Source: Hahella sp. KA22 (GTDB taxonomy: Bacteria; Pseudomonadota; Gammaproteobacteria; Pseudomonadales; Oleiphilaceae). Taken from it: 64,000 nucleotides of DNA. The DNA lies in the NCBI RefSeq assembly GCF_004135205.1, contig NZ_CP035490.1:6005501-6069500 (forward strand), read 5' to 3'. Below the pieces are notes generated by a model. That model made no database searches. It saw only the letters and a list, made by a program, of their open reading frames with translations, and was not told where the DNA came from. Shown piece after piece: positions 17,055-24,866 of the stretch (position 1 is the first letter of the stretch; each line of letters opens with the position of its first letter). The translations under genes were made by a program, and so were the position numbers.

Positions 17055-17522
17055 CTACTTGGCCTTACCGGCTTCCAGTATCGGCAGCCCGGCTTCAGTG
17101 GGAATATAAATCCGTTCGCCATTCCCGTCCTGCAAGCCTTTAATCCAGACGTAGCGCAGATAGGCTTCATTGTCTTTCAGTGACGCGCCGATTATTTTGT
17201 TGGCTTCGGCGGCGGCTTTGGCTCTTTCAATATCCGCCTGCCCTTCGGCTTTGGCGCGCGCAATCGTCGCCCTGCCTTCCGCTTCGGCCAACGTGACTTG
17301 AGCTTTCGCCTGCAAAAGCGACGCCTGTTCCTTGGCTTTGGCTTCTTCTATCAGAATCTTCTTGGTCCATTCCGCTTCCCGCAGCGCGGCTAATCCGTCC
17401 GCCTCCATTTTGTAGATTTTGTACTTTGGCCATCCCCATAACGCCAGAAGAATGAACGCCACAAATGCGACAGCCAAAAATATCAGAGATCCTAACGCCA
17501 GTGCTTGTCGGTTTTGATGCAT
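17055..17522 (-). CDS. membrane-anchored coiled-coil protein, SPFH/stomatin-like
   Basis: 155 residues. A single N-terminal membrane helix (about 8-32, ALGSLIFLAVAFVAFILLALWGW) is followed by a long charged Ala/Glu/Lys-rich coiled coil (about 40-110, with repeated EAKAKE and ERAKAAAEANK blocks). A C-terminal segment EAYLRYVWIKGLQDGNGERIYIPTEAGLPIL resembles the end of stomatin/prohibitin-type membrane proteins. The SPFH core itself is not evident, so this is a short relative or fragment-like member. It follows a lipoprotein gene by 47 bases on the same strand. Probable role: inner-membrane scaffold (inference). Confidence 0.65.
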   Translation of the reverse strand: MHQNRQALALGSLIFLAVAFVAFILLALWGWPKYKIYKMEADGLAALREAEWTKKILIEEAKAKEQASLLQAKAQVTLAEAEGRATIARAKAEGQADIERAKAAAEANKIIGASLKDNEAYLRYVWIKGLQDGNGERIYIPTEAGLPILEAGKAK

Positions 17523-17569
17523 CTAAAATTCAAGTCCAAGAAGTTTACAAAAAGAAATTCGACCGAAGA

Positions 17570-18400
17570 TCAATCCTCACTCAACGTATCCAGGTCCTCG
17601 TAGCTGTAATAGCTCCTGCCATGGTCGTTTTCATTCACCCACACACCAGCGCCGCCTGAATCGAACTCAATCGTCATACTGGAGCCTTCAGCGCCATTTA
17701 CTGTCAATACGCCGTCGGTGGGCGCAGCTCCTATATAGCCAGTGACTTTTCGACTGGTCATGACACTGAAAGTATTGCCTTCAACCAAAGAGCCCGTCAC
17801 ATAATAAGACTGGGTATAGCTATACTCGTCATATTCCAAGTCCATTTTCAAACTTAAGCCGCCGATAGTAACACTTTTGCTGGAAGACGCCTCTCTCAGA
17901 CTCACGCTTCCACCCATATTTACATTGCCTCTGTCGCCACCTCCGTATAGGTTTCCAGACGTAGACAACACACCGTTAATAAAAAAGTCTCCATCATTGG
18001 AGCAGTTATTGAAGCCGAACTTACCAGAAAAGTTGACCGTATCGCCGCCATCATTAGAGGAACCTGTGATATCAAGATTCAACGTGCCGCTGACGTCGCA
18101 GGCGAACGTCTCGTTAAACCTCTCCGTCGCATTGGCGGACCGTCCCGCCTCCAGCGCTTCAAAATATTTCTTTTGCTCAGGGATAGCGGACACTGCCGCA
18201 GCGCCATCGAATCCGCTTTCAATCCCTCCAGTAAAATCGGAAGCCACAACAATCGCAGCCACTGCCGGCGCGTTATCTTCATTGATAACCAGAGTGTTGG
18301 CTGGCTGATTACTGCTGGAGCCACCGCCGCCTCCACCACCGCAACCGACTAAAGAAACGGAAAGCGTAAGAAGACTACATGCCAAAGTTTGGATTTTCAT
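17570..18400 (-). CDS. putative lipoprotein of unknown function
   Basis: 276 residues. The N-terminus MKIQTLACSLLTLSVSLVGC ends in a lipobox (LVGC), followed by a Gly-rich linker typical of outer-membrane lipoproteins. The mature part is Ser/Gly/Asp-rich and beta-structured, with repeated short segments such as SGNLYGGGDRGNVNMGGSVSL and SVTIGGLSLKMDLEYDEYSY. No catalytic motif is recognised. The start at 18400 places the signal peptide correctly; a longer frame to 18436 would put extra charged residues before it. It lies upstream of the stomatin-like gene and is perhaps in one operon with it. The DNA is AT-richer than average by eye. Confidence 0.7.
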   Translation of the reverse strand: MKIQTLACSLLTLSVSLVGCGGGGGGGSSSNQPANTLVINEDNAPAVAAIVVASDFTGGIESGFDGAAAVSAIPEQKKYFEALEAGRSANATERFNETFACDVSGTLNLDITGSSNDGGDTVNFSGKFGFNNCSNDGDFFINGVLSTSGNLYGGGDRGNVNMGGSVSLREASSSKSVTIGGLSLKMDLEYDEYSYTQSYYVTGSLVEGNTFSVMTSRKVTGYIGAAPTDGVLTVNGAEGSSMTIEFDSGGAGVWVNENDHGRSYYSYEDLDTLSED

Positions 18401-18734
18401 ATTGATATCTCTGGAAATTTTGGAATTCATCCACATTGAATTAAAGGATAAGTGAGAGAGGAAAATTTAACGACCAAATCTCACGTCCTGCATTCTAAAC
18501 AAATGTTAACTTGGCAGGCAAACCTTATAGTTTAACCCTGTTCAGCGTCCATTAATGTAGGCCCCACAAAGCCCCATCTCACACAACACCTTCAAGTTGA
18601 TTCCTGTTTTTTTTAATAAAGGTAAACCGCCAGTCCAAGAAAAAAGAAAGCAGCTTCATCCCAAGAGACCCGAAATACTGAACGATACCGATGCCGCCCC
18701 AAGTTTTAATTAGATAGTAAGGCAAAGTAACCAG
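18401..18734. other. 334-bp gap without identified feature
   Basis: AT-rich sequence between the lipoprotein gene start and the end of a small membrane protein gene. I see no reading frame of note, no strong hairpin with a T-run and no RNA gene. It presumably carries the lipoprotein promoter. Confidence 0.4.
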
Positions 18735-18962
18735 CTATAAGAAAAGCATGAAGGCGTGAAACCCAAATGACGCTTTAAACAATTGTCTCTTTCGCTTCTT
18801 CGATACCCAAAGAGCGATTAAAGCTGCAAATACAAAACTCCATAACATATCTGTCGAGTTAGAAACATCGAAACCCTGCAGATTCAAATATACTTGAGAC
18901 TGCGCATATAGAATGGATAAGGCAATCAGGAGCGCCAATATCATATTGTGGATTTTGTTCAT
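18735..18962 (-). CDS. small two-helix membrane protein
   Basis: 75 residues with two predicted membrane helices: residues about 7-22 (MILALLIALSILYAQS) and 42-55 (LWSFVFAALIALWV), followed by a Lys/Arg cluster (KKRKRQ) that should face the cytoplasm. A GGGAAG sequence lies about 5 bases before the ATG. No family recognised. It lies 18 bases downstream of the DUF6559-like gene on the same strand and may share its transcript. Confidence 0.5.
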   Translation of the reverse strand: MNKIHNMILALLIALSILYAQSQVYLNLQGFDVSNSTDMLWSFVFAALIALWVSKKRKRQLFKASFGFHAFMLFL

Positions 18963-18980
18963 TAAACTTCCCGTACGCTT

Positions 18981-19340
18981 TTAATCCGATCCGCCACAGG
19001 TGGGCGTACCTCCTGGGGCATTTCCAGCTGAGGAGAGCCTTCTGATATTCACTTTAAAGTCTAAATCGCCAGCGAAAAACCTGTCCGCCAACTCTTTCCG
19101 AACTCTCTCGTACTCCAATTCTGGAAAGTGCTCTGTGAAAGCCGCCTCAATATTTTCCTGAACGGCAAACAGCGCGACGGCGTAATGAGTATACTTGCCA
19201 GACAAGCCGTATTTAGAAATCGCTGTCATAATCTGTCCAACTGTATATTGAGGTCCACCGCCATAATCCTTACGCAACGCAGACGGGAGCACCCGCAAGT
19301 ATTTATTCAGCGCACGGCGCTTAAAAAAACCACTTAACAT
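18981..19340 (-). CDS. DUF6559-like small protein
   Basis: 119 residues beginning MLSGFFKRRALNKYLRVLPSALRKDYG. The pattern of a basic start, a YTVGQIMTAISKYGLSGKYTHYAVALFA segment and a following acidic region with FFAGDLDFKV matches what I recall of DUF6559, a family without known function. The ATG at 19340 is chosen for its AAAGGACTAAT ribosome site; the longer frame to 19442 overlaps the upstream SRPBCC gene. It is 34 bases downstream of that gene and likely in the same operon. No signal peptide or membrane helix. Confidence 0.65.
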   Translation of the reverse strand: MLSGFFKRRALNKYLRVLPSALRKDYGGGPQYTVGQIMTAISKYGLSGKYTHYAVALFAVQENIEAAFTEHFPELEYERVRKELADRFFAGDLDFKVNIRRLSSAGNAPGGTPTCGGSD

Positions 19341-19374
19341 ATTAGTCCTTTGGAAGATTAATTTGTTTGAATTA

Positions 19375-19815
19375 TTACTGGATAGCTTCAGCATAATGTT
19401 TAAGCGCGGACAGTCTACGTTCAGCGCTACGACCAAATACAAAGTTAATTACTGGCGTCACAATATAACGCAACCATGATGGCGCGCCAGTGATGTTATA
19501 TTTGAAGGTCACTTTACTGCTGTCAGGGGATATTTGCTGAAATGTCCAGGAGCCGGCGAATTTGGCGAACGCCCAGGGACCTCGCATCATTTTTATCGCG
19601 ACAACGGATGGTCGTTTATAAGAAACATACTCCACGGTCATGGAGAAACCGTTTTTCGCTACGATTTCAAGCTGCAATCCCTTTGCAGGCTGGTTCCCAT
19701 TTAAAAAACGATAAGATTCTGGAAACGGGTCCCATGCCATGCGTTGACTGTAGTCCTGGCTGAGGTCAAACAGCATCTCGGGAGACGCTTTTATTTCCAA
19801 ACTCCGCTCTATCAT
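19375..19815 (-). CDS. SRPBCC family lipid-binding-fold protein
   Basis: 146 residues with the START/polyketide-cyclase pattern: MIERSLEIKASPEMLFDLSQDYSQRMAWDPF at the N-terminus, the central GLQLEIVAKNGFSMTVEYV strands and WTFQQISPDSSKVTFKYNI, then a long C-terminal helix (RSAERRLSALKHYAEAI). The fold makes a hydrophobic ligand pocket. Members include polyketide cyclases and stress proteins; the ligand here is unknown. First gene of a probable small operon with the DUF6559-like and two-helix membrane protein genes. Confidence 0.8.
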   Translation of the reverse strand: MIERSLEIKASPEMLFDLSQDYSQRMAWDPFPESYRFLNGNQPAKGLQLEIVAKNGFSMTVEYVSYKRPSVVAIKMMRGPWAFAKFAGSWTFQQISPDSSKVTFKYNITGAPSWLRYIVTPVINFVFGRSAERRLSALKHYAEAIQ

Positions 19816-20086
19816 TTTTCACCGCACCAGATCGACACGCGCAGACCACTGCTCACCCGCCTCGGCATCGCCTTCCCGGCAATTTTCCTCTGGTCGCAAG
19901 CAGCGGTCTCATTTAAAGTAGAAAGGCTTTCCATCACTCCCACAGACTTCCCGGCGACAAGGAGTTTCCGTGAAGCGCGCAGTTGTTCACCTGATGGATA
20001 AGCGCCGTACGTATAACTATTAATCCTATAGCTTTCAAGAAGATTACTCCTTTAATCAGGCTGAAATCCGAAAAAATGGAGCCGCC

Positions 20087-20992
20087 ATGGACGATCAATG
20101 GATAAATAGAGAGGAATACCCTTTCGCATCGCACTATATTGAGCTCGGACCGGGACGTATGCATTACGTCGACGAAGGTCAGGGCAAGCCTATTGTCATG
20201 CTGCATGGCAATCCCACCTGGTCCTTTCTGTATCGCAACATGATCAAAGGCTTGTCCGGACAGTATCGCTGTATTGTCCCGGATCATATCGGCTTCGGCT
20301 TATCCGACAAGCCTCGCAACTGGTCTTATCTGCCGCAAGATCACGCCAAAAACCTGGAAACGCTAATTGAGCGGCTGAACCTGCAGGACGTCACGCTGGT
20401 GGTGCAGGACTGGGGCGGCCCAATCGGCCTTTCCTACGCCCTGAACAACCCTCATAACGTGCGCCGGCTGGTGATTATGAACACCTGGATGTGGTCCGCG
20501 CACGGCGACGTCAAATATGAGACCTTCAGCGCCTTGATGGGAGGACTGTTCGGGCGCTTTATGATCAAGCGCTTCAATGTTTTCGTCAGCGTCTTGCTCA
20601 AGCAGGCGGTGCAGCAAAAGCTGAGCGCAGATGTCTACAAACACTATTCGGAGCCGCTGAAAAACCCTGCGGAGCGCAAAGGCTGCTGGGTGTTTCCCAA
20701 GCAGATCATCAAAGCGGACGAGTGGCTGGAAGAGCTCTGGGAAAAGCGCGCCAACATCGCCAACATTCCTGCGTTGTTATTATGGGGGATGAAAGACTTC
20801 GCCTTTCAGGAGAGGGAGTTGCGCACCTGGATGCAGCTGCTCAATCACCACACTGCGGTGACTTTCGATGACGCTGGCCATTTCCTGCCCGAGGACAAGG
20901 GCGTGGAGGTTTGCCCTCTCATCGCCGACTTCCTGCGGGACGCAGAGCCGACGTTTCAGCGTGAAGCCAGCGCACCCGCGCCGGCGATCTAG
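20087..20992 (+). CDS. alpha/beta hydrolase, haloalkane dehalogenase-like
   Basis: 301 residues. The features of haloalkane dehalogenases are present: HGNPTWSFLYR (N42 as halide-binding candidate), nucleophile D108 within VVQDWGG with the adjacent W109, a catalytic acid candidate D237 in LLWGMKDFAF, and H265 in DAGHFLPED. The acid after the seventh strand, rather than the sixth, places it with subfamily I/III enzymes. Such enzymes hydrolyse carbon-halogen bonds to alcohols; subfamily III also includes OleB-type beta-lactone decarboxylases, but no ole genes are nearby. GGAGCCGCC-ATG supports the start. It is transcribed alone, convergent with the polyphosphate kinase gene. Substrate not predictable. 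Confidence 0.82.
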   Translation: MDDQWINREEYPFASHYIELGPGRMHYVDEGQGKPIVMLHGNPTWSFLYRNMIKGLSGQYRCIVPDHIGFGLSDKPRNWSYLPQDHAKNLETLIERLNLQDVTLVVQDWGGPIGLSYALNNPHNVRRLVIMNTWMWSAHGDVKYETFSALMGGLFGRFMIKRFNVFVSVLLKQAVQQKLSADVYKHYSEPLKNPAERKGCWVFPKQIIKADEWLEELWEKRANIANIPALLLWGMKDFAFQERELRTWMQLLNHHTAVTFDDAGHFLPEDKGVEVCPLIADFLRDAEPTFQREASAPAPAI

Positions 20993-21019
20993 GCTGGAAT
21001 GAGTCATCATCGAAGGAGT

Positions 21020-21038
21020 CAGGGCGCAGACCGCCCTG
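21020..21038. terminator. hairpin between convergent genes
   Basis: 7-bp GC-rich stem CAGGGCG / CGCCCTG with a 5-base loop in the 47-bp gap between the dehalogenase-like gene (+) and the polyphosphate:AMP phosphotransferase gene (-). No T-run follows on either strand. Confidence 0.45.
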
Positions 21039-21039
21039 G

Positions 21040-22539
21040 CTACCCGCGCTTTTCCTGCAACGCTTTCTCCAACCTGTCGCACAACGTCTCAAGCACAGTT
21101 ACTCGGGCATGTCGTTTGCTGTTGGCCGGAACCAGCGTCCAGGGCGCATAGTCCGTACTGGTGCGCATGATCATCTCGTGAGCCGCCTGCTCATAAGCCG
21201 GCCATTTTTCTCTATTGCGCCAGTCCTCATCCGTGATTTTGTAGCGCTTACGAGGCGTCGCCTTACGCTCTTCAAACCGTCTTAGCTGCTCTTCCTGATC
21301 GATATGTAGCCAGAACTTCAGCAGCACGTTACCGTGATCGCAAAGCTGCTCTTCAAAATCATTAATCTCAGAATAAGCGCGACGCCATTCGTCTACGCTG
21401 GCGAATCCTTCCACACGCTCGACCAGCACCCGCCCGTACCAGCTACGATCATAGAGGGTGGCGCGCCCCGCCCGCGGCACATGCCGCCAGAAACGCCAAA
21501 GATAGTGATGCGCTTTCTCCTCATCCGTCGGCGCGGCGATGGATATGACTCTGGCGATGCGCGCATCGACCGCCTCCATAATGCGCCGGATAGCGCCGCC
21601 CTTCCCCGCGGCATCCCAACCTTCGAACAACAAGACCGTAGAGACGCCCTGGTGATAAGCGCGCCAGCTCAGACTGTTCAGCCGCGTCTGCGCCAGCGCC
21701 AGTCGCTCTTCGTACTCCTCCCGCGACAGATCTGCAGAGAGGTCGATCTGGTTCAGTACAGTTTCCGTCGGAAAGTCGCCGGGAGGCTTTTTGCTGGAGG
21801 CGGCCTTGACTGTTGCAACCTCTTCCTTCTCCTCAGCCAGACGCTTTTCCAACGCCTGCAGAATCGTTTTCGCCACCATGATATTGCGGAAGTAGTCATC
21901 CTCGGACTCCACCACGATCCATGGGGTTTCAGGCTGGTCGGTCAGGCGCACCGCGCGTTCGGCGGCCTTGATGTAATCGGAATACCGTTCGTGCAGCGCC
22001 TCGTCCAGTTCCGACACCTGCCAACGGCCGTGTTTATCCTTTTTCAGTTCTTTAAACTTGCGCTTCTGATACGCCTTGGAGGTGTGCAGCCAGAACTTCA
22101 GAATCAGCGCGCCGTCCTGAGCCAGCATGCTTTCAAGACGATTAATGCGCAGCATATGGCTGTCGAAGTCGACCTTGCTTTGCTTTTCCAAGGAGCGTTT
22201 GATCAACTCCCCGGTATACCAGGAGCCATAGAACAAGCCAACGCGTCCACGGGCGGGAAAGGTGCGCCAATAACGCCAGAAACGGGGCCGTTCCGCCTCT
22301 TCATCCGTTTTGGGACCAAAGCCGGTAACCTCAAGCCCCCGTGTATCCAGCCATTGATTCAGCAGGTTGACGACTTCACCTTTGCATGTGTTGTCGACGC
22401 CTTCCAGCAAGATGTACACAGGCACGCCCGCATTGACCAGGGCGAACTGCGCGAACAACAGCTTGTCCCTGTAATACGCGGCCTGCTTCTTGTAGTCCTT
22501 CTTGTCCAGCTTGCGCCCCAGCTCCACTGCTTCAAACAT
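21040..22539 (-). CDS. pap: polyphosphate:AMP phosphotransferase (two-domain PPK2)
   Basis: 499 residues made of two PPK2 domains, the architecture of class II PPK2 (PAP) enzymes, which phosphorylate AMP to ADP with polyphosphate. The C-terminal domain has an intact Walker A GWDAAGKGG (307-315) and lid DRSWYGRVLVERV (364-376). The N-terminal domain has degenerate equivalents, GVDNTCKGE (47-55) and YGSWYTGEL, where the Asp and Arg are lost; this degeneracy is known in the family, with the C-terminal half catalytic. Cytoplasmic. It stands alone between the dehalogenase-like and fatty-acid hydroxylase genes. The start ATG at 22539 fits the family N-terminus. Confidence 0.92.
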   Translation of the reverse strand: MFEAVELGRKLDKKDYKKQAAYYRDKLLFAQFALVNAGVPVYILLEGVDNTCKGEVVNLLNQWLDTRGLEVTGFGPKTDEEAERPRFWRYWRTFPARGRVGLFYGSWYTGELIKRSLEKQSKVDFDSHMLRINRLESMLAQDGALILKFWLHTSKAYQKRKFKELKKDKHGRWQVSELDEALHERYSDYIKAAERAVRLTDQPETPWIVVESEDDYFRNIMVAKTILQALEKRLAEEKEEVATVKAASSKKPPGDFPTETVLNQIDLSADLSREEYEERLALAQTRLNSLSWRAYHQGVSTVLLFEGWDAAGKGGAIRRIMEAVDARIARVISIAAPTDEEKAHHYLWRFWRHVPRAGRATLYDRSWYGRVLVERVEGFASVDEWRRAYSEINDFEEQLCDHGNVLLKFWLHIDQEEQLRRFEERKATPRKRYKITDEDWRNREKWPAYEQAAHEMIMRTSTDYAPWTLVPANSKRHARVTVLETLCDRLEKALQEKRG

Positions 22540-22645
22540 GCTACAACCCTCTGATTCCCATACTCTTTACGACGCATAGCGGACGTCGCCTGTGTGTCCT
22601 TTAACTATAGTGGATTCAGGGACAGGGAGTCGAAAAAGTATGCGT

Positions 22646-23545
22646 TCAGGTCGAGGCTGCGTTCATCGGCGTTTTAGTCTGACTCTCTGATTGCGCATCA
22701 GATGACGCAGCCTCCGGCGGACCGAACAGCGCCCTTAATCTGTTCCCCAGAGAAAGTCCGGGCATAAAGGCGTCACGCCACATATCCCGCCATTCATGAA
22801 ACGTTAGCAAGAGCGGATTATGGCTGCGCACCGGCTTCACCACTCCATACTCGCAAGGCAACTCATCTTTTTCCGCGACAAAAGTGCCGAACAGTTTGTC
22901 CCAGATAATCAGAATGCCGGCGAAGTTCTTGTCGATATACTCCGGATTGCGCGCATGGTGTACGCGGTGATGGGAAGGAGTGTTAAAAATTGCCTCCAGC
23001 CAGCCGAGTCGCTTCACCACCTGGGTATGAATAAAGAACTGAAACGCCAGACTCAGCATCACCATTGTTACGGCTTGCTGTGGCGTAAACCCAACCAGTA
23101 TTACCGGCAGCCAGAACAGCCACATACCGGAAACAGGATAAGTCAGACTCTGCCGAAACGCAGTGGAGAGATTAAGCGATTCCGAAGAATGGTGCACCAC
23201 ATGGGACGCCCACATCCAGCGAATGCGATGACTTCCGCGGTGAAACCAGTAGTAACAAAAATCCTGCAGCACAAACAACAGGATGAAACTCCACCAGGTA
23301 GCGGGAATATCAAACAGGCGTATCGAGAAAACCGCATCGTAAACATAAATCAGCACGATGGCGGCTACCGCCTCGGAACCCTCATGCATTAGCGCCAACG
23401 CAGCGTTGCTGAGCGTATCCGGCCAGGTATAGCGCGCGGTCGGAAAGCGTGCGCCTCTGCTTCGCAGATACCAGGCTTCCCAGGCGATAAAGCCGAGAAA
23501 TACGGGCGCTAACGCAAGTAGCAAATATTGAAGTTCAAACTGCAT
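22646..23545 (-). CDS. sterol desaturase/fatty acid hydroxylase family membrane protein
   Basis: 299 residues with several membrane helices and the di-iron histidine boxes of this superfamily: HRGSHR, HVVHHS and HHRVHH, the last followed by HARNPEYIDKNFAGILIIWDKLFGTF, a very conserved stretch. Members hydroxylate or desaturate lipids using molecular oxygen. Lipid substrate unknown. The C-terminal tail (about 275-299) is Ser/Thr-rich and probably disordered. It is downstream of the five-gene VWA cassette on the other side and on the same strand as the polyphosphate gene, but with a 100-base gap, so probably an independent unit. Confidence 0.88.
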   Translation of the reverse strand: MQFELQYLLLALAPVFLGFIAWEAWYLRSRGARFPTARYTWPDTLSNAALALMHEGSEAVAAIVLIYVYDAVFSIRLFDIPATWWSFILLFVLQDFCYYWFHRGSHRIRWMWASHVVHHSSESLNLSTAFRQSLTYPVSGMWLFWLPVILVGFTPQQAVTMVMLSLAFQFFIHTQVVKRLGWLEAIFNTPSHHRVHHARNPEYIDKNFAGILIIWDKLFGTFVAEKDELPCEYGVVKPVRSHNPLLLTFHEWRDMWRDAFMPGLSLGNRLRALFGPPEAASSDAQSESQTKTPMNAAST

Positions 23546-23700
23546 CCGAACACTCCGTTAAGTCCATACATAACCGGCCTGCGCCAGTGTGGACATTTTC
23601 TGTTGCGGAGACAGTTTGATTATAGATGTTTCACGCCGGGATTATTGACATGAGACGACAGCAAGAAGTTGTGATGGCCTGCACTGGATGAGCGCAGCGC

Positions 23701-23727
23701 GCGGCAAGGGCGCGCTACCCTTGCCGC
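23701..23727 (-). terminator. hairpin at end of VWA cassette
   Basis: 10-bp perfect stem GCGGCAAGGG / CCCTTGCCGC with a 7-base loop. The stop codon of the VWA gene (23715-23717) lies in the loop. No T-run follows. It is probably a 3'-end stabilising or Rho-assisted structure closing the operon. Confidence 0.5.
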
Positions 23728-24866
23728 TCCATCACAATATCCTGACTCGCCGTCCAGTCCGCGACCGAGCCGCCGCCAAGAGCCACCGCCATCAGATCCG
23801 GGAACTGGTCCGGCGTACAGGCGAAAGTGGGGACATCCAGACTGGCGAACTGTTGCGCCAGACGTTTATCAAAGTACGGCGCGCCGTCATCATTGAGCGC
23901 CAGCAAAGTGATGACGTTAACGCCGGCGTGCTTCAGCTCCGCCACGCGCTGCACCAGTTGCTTCTGGTCGCCGCCTTCATACAGGTCCGTGATCAGAATG
24001 AACGAGGTGTCCTGCGGCTTGGTGATTTGCTGCTGGCAATAGGTGACGGCTTTGTTGATATCCGTGCCGCCCCCCAGTTGCACGCCGAATAAGACGTCCA
24101 CCGGGTCCTGCAGTTTTTCCGTCAGATCCACCACAGCGGTGTCGAACACCACCAGCTGGGTTTTCAATGCAGAAATGGACGCCATCACCGCCGCAAAAAT
24201 ACTGGCGTAGATCACGCTCGACGCCATGGAGCCTGACTGGTCCACGCACAGCATCACTTCTTTCAGCGCGCTCGGCTGTTTACGGCCGTATCCGATCAAA
24301 CGTTCCGGCACGATAGTGCGATATTCCGGCTGATAGTGCTTGAGATTCGCACGAATGGTGCGCGCCCAGTCGATATCCGCGTGACGCGGACGTTGCTTGC
24401 GCATGGCGCGATTGAGGCTGCCGCGAATGGCTTGCTCAGTATTGCTCTGCAACTTGCGCATCAACTCTTCGACTATCTTGCGCACCACTTGCCGCGCAGT
24501 TTCCTTGGAGCGCTCGGGAATCAGATGCCCCAGCGACATAAGGTTGGCCACCAGATGGATATCCGGCTGCACCGCTTCCAGCATCTCCGGCTCCAACAAC
24601 ATGCGCTCCAGATTCAGACGCTCGAAAGCGTCTTTCTGCATTACCCGCACAACAGAGCTGGGGAAACGCTCGCGAATATCTCCCAGCCAACGCGCAACCT
24701 TCGGCGCGGAGGAGGATAAATCCGCGCCGCGCTCATCATCAGAGCCATACAGCGCGTTGAGAATCTGATCCAGCTGCATATCCTCAGCGCTCATCGACGC
24801 GTTGTCCTGATTATCGCCGCCGAGCAACAACCGCCAGCGTCTTTCTCGTTCGGAAAGCAGAGTCAT
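23715..24866 (-). CDS. VWA domain protein (CoxE-like), last gene of MoxR cassette
   Basis: 383 residues. The C-terminal half is a von Willebrand A domain with a complete MIDAS metal site: DQSGSM at 209-214, the Thr in LGGGTDINKA, and the Asp in FILITDLYEGG. The N-terminal 190 residues are helical and charged, as in CoxE/VWA partners of MoxR ATPases, where the VWA protein bridges the ATPase to its client. Its ATG overlaps the stop of the DUF5682 gene (ATGA, 24863-24866), so translation is coupled. Cytoplasmic; no signal peptide. Probable role: metal-dependent adaptor for the cassette's AAA+ machine. Confidence 0.88.
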   Translation of the reverse strand: MTLLSERERRWRLLLGGDNQDNASMSAEDMQLDQILNALYGSDDERGADLSSSAPKVARWLGDIRERFPSSVVRVMQKDAFERLNLERMLLEPEMLEAVQPDIHLVANLMSLGHLIPERSKETARQVVRKIVEELMRKLQSNTEQAIRGSLNRAMRKQRPRHADIDWARTIRANLKHYQPEYRTIVPERLIGYGRKQPSALKEVMLCVDQSGSMASSVIYASIFAAVMASISALKTQLVVFDTAVVDLTEKLQDPVDVLFGVQLGGGTDINKAVTYCQQQITKPQDTSFILITDLYEGGDQKQLVQRVAELKHAGVNVITLLALNDDGAPYFDKRLAQQFASLDVPTFACTPDQFPDLMAVALGGGSVADWTASQDIVMERQG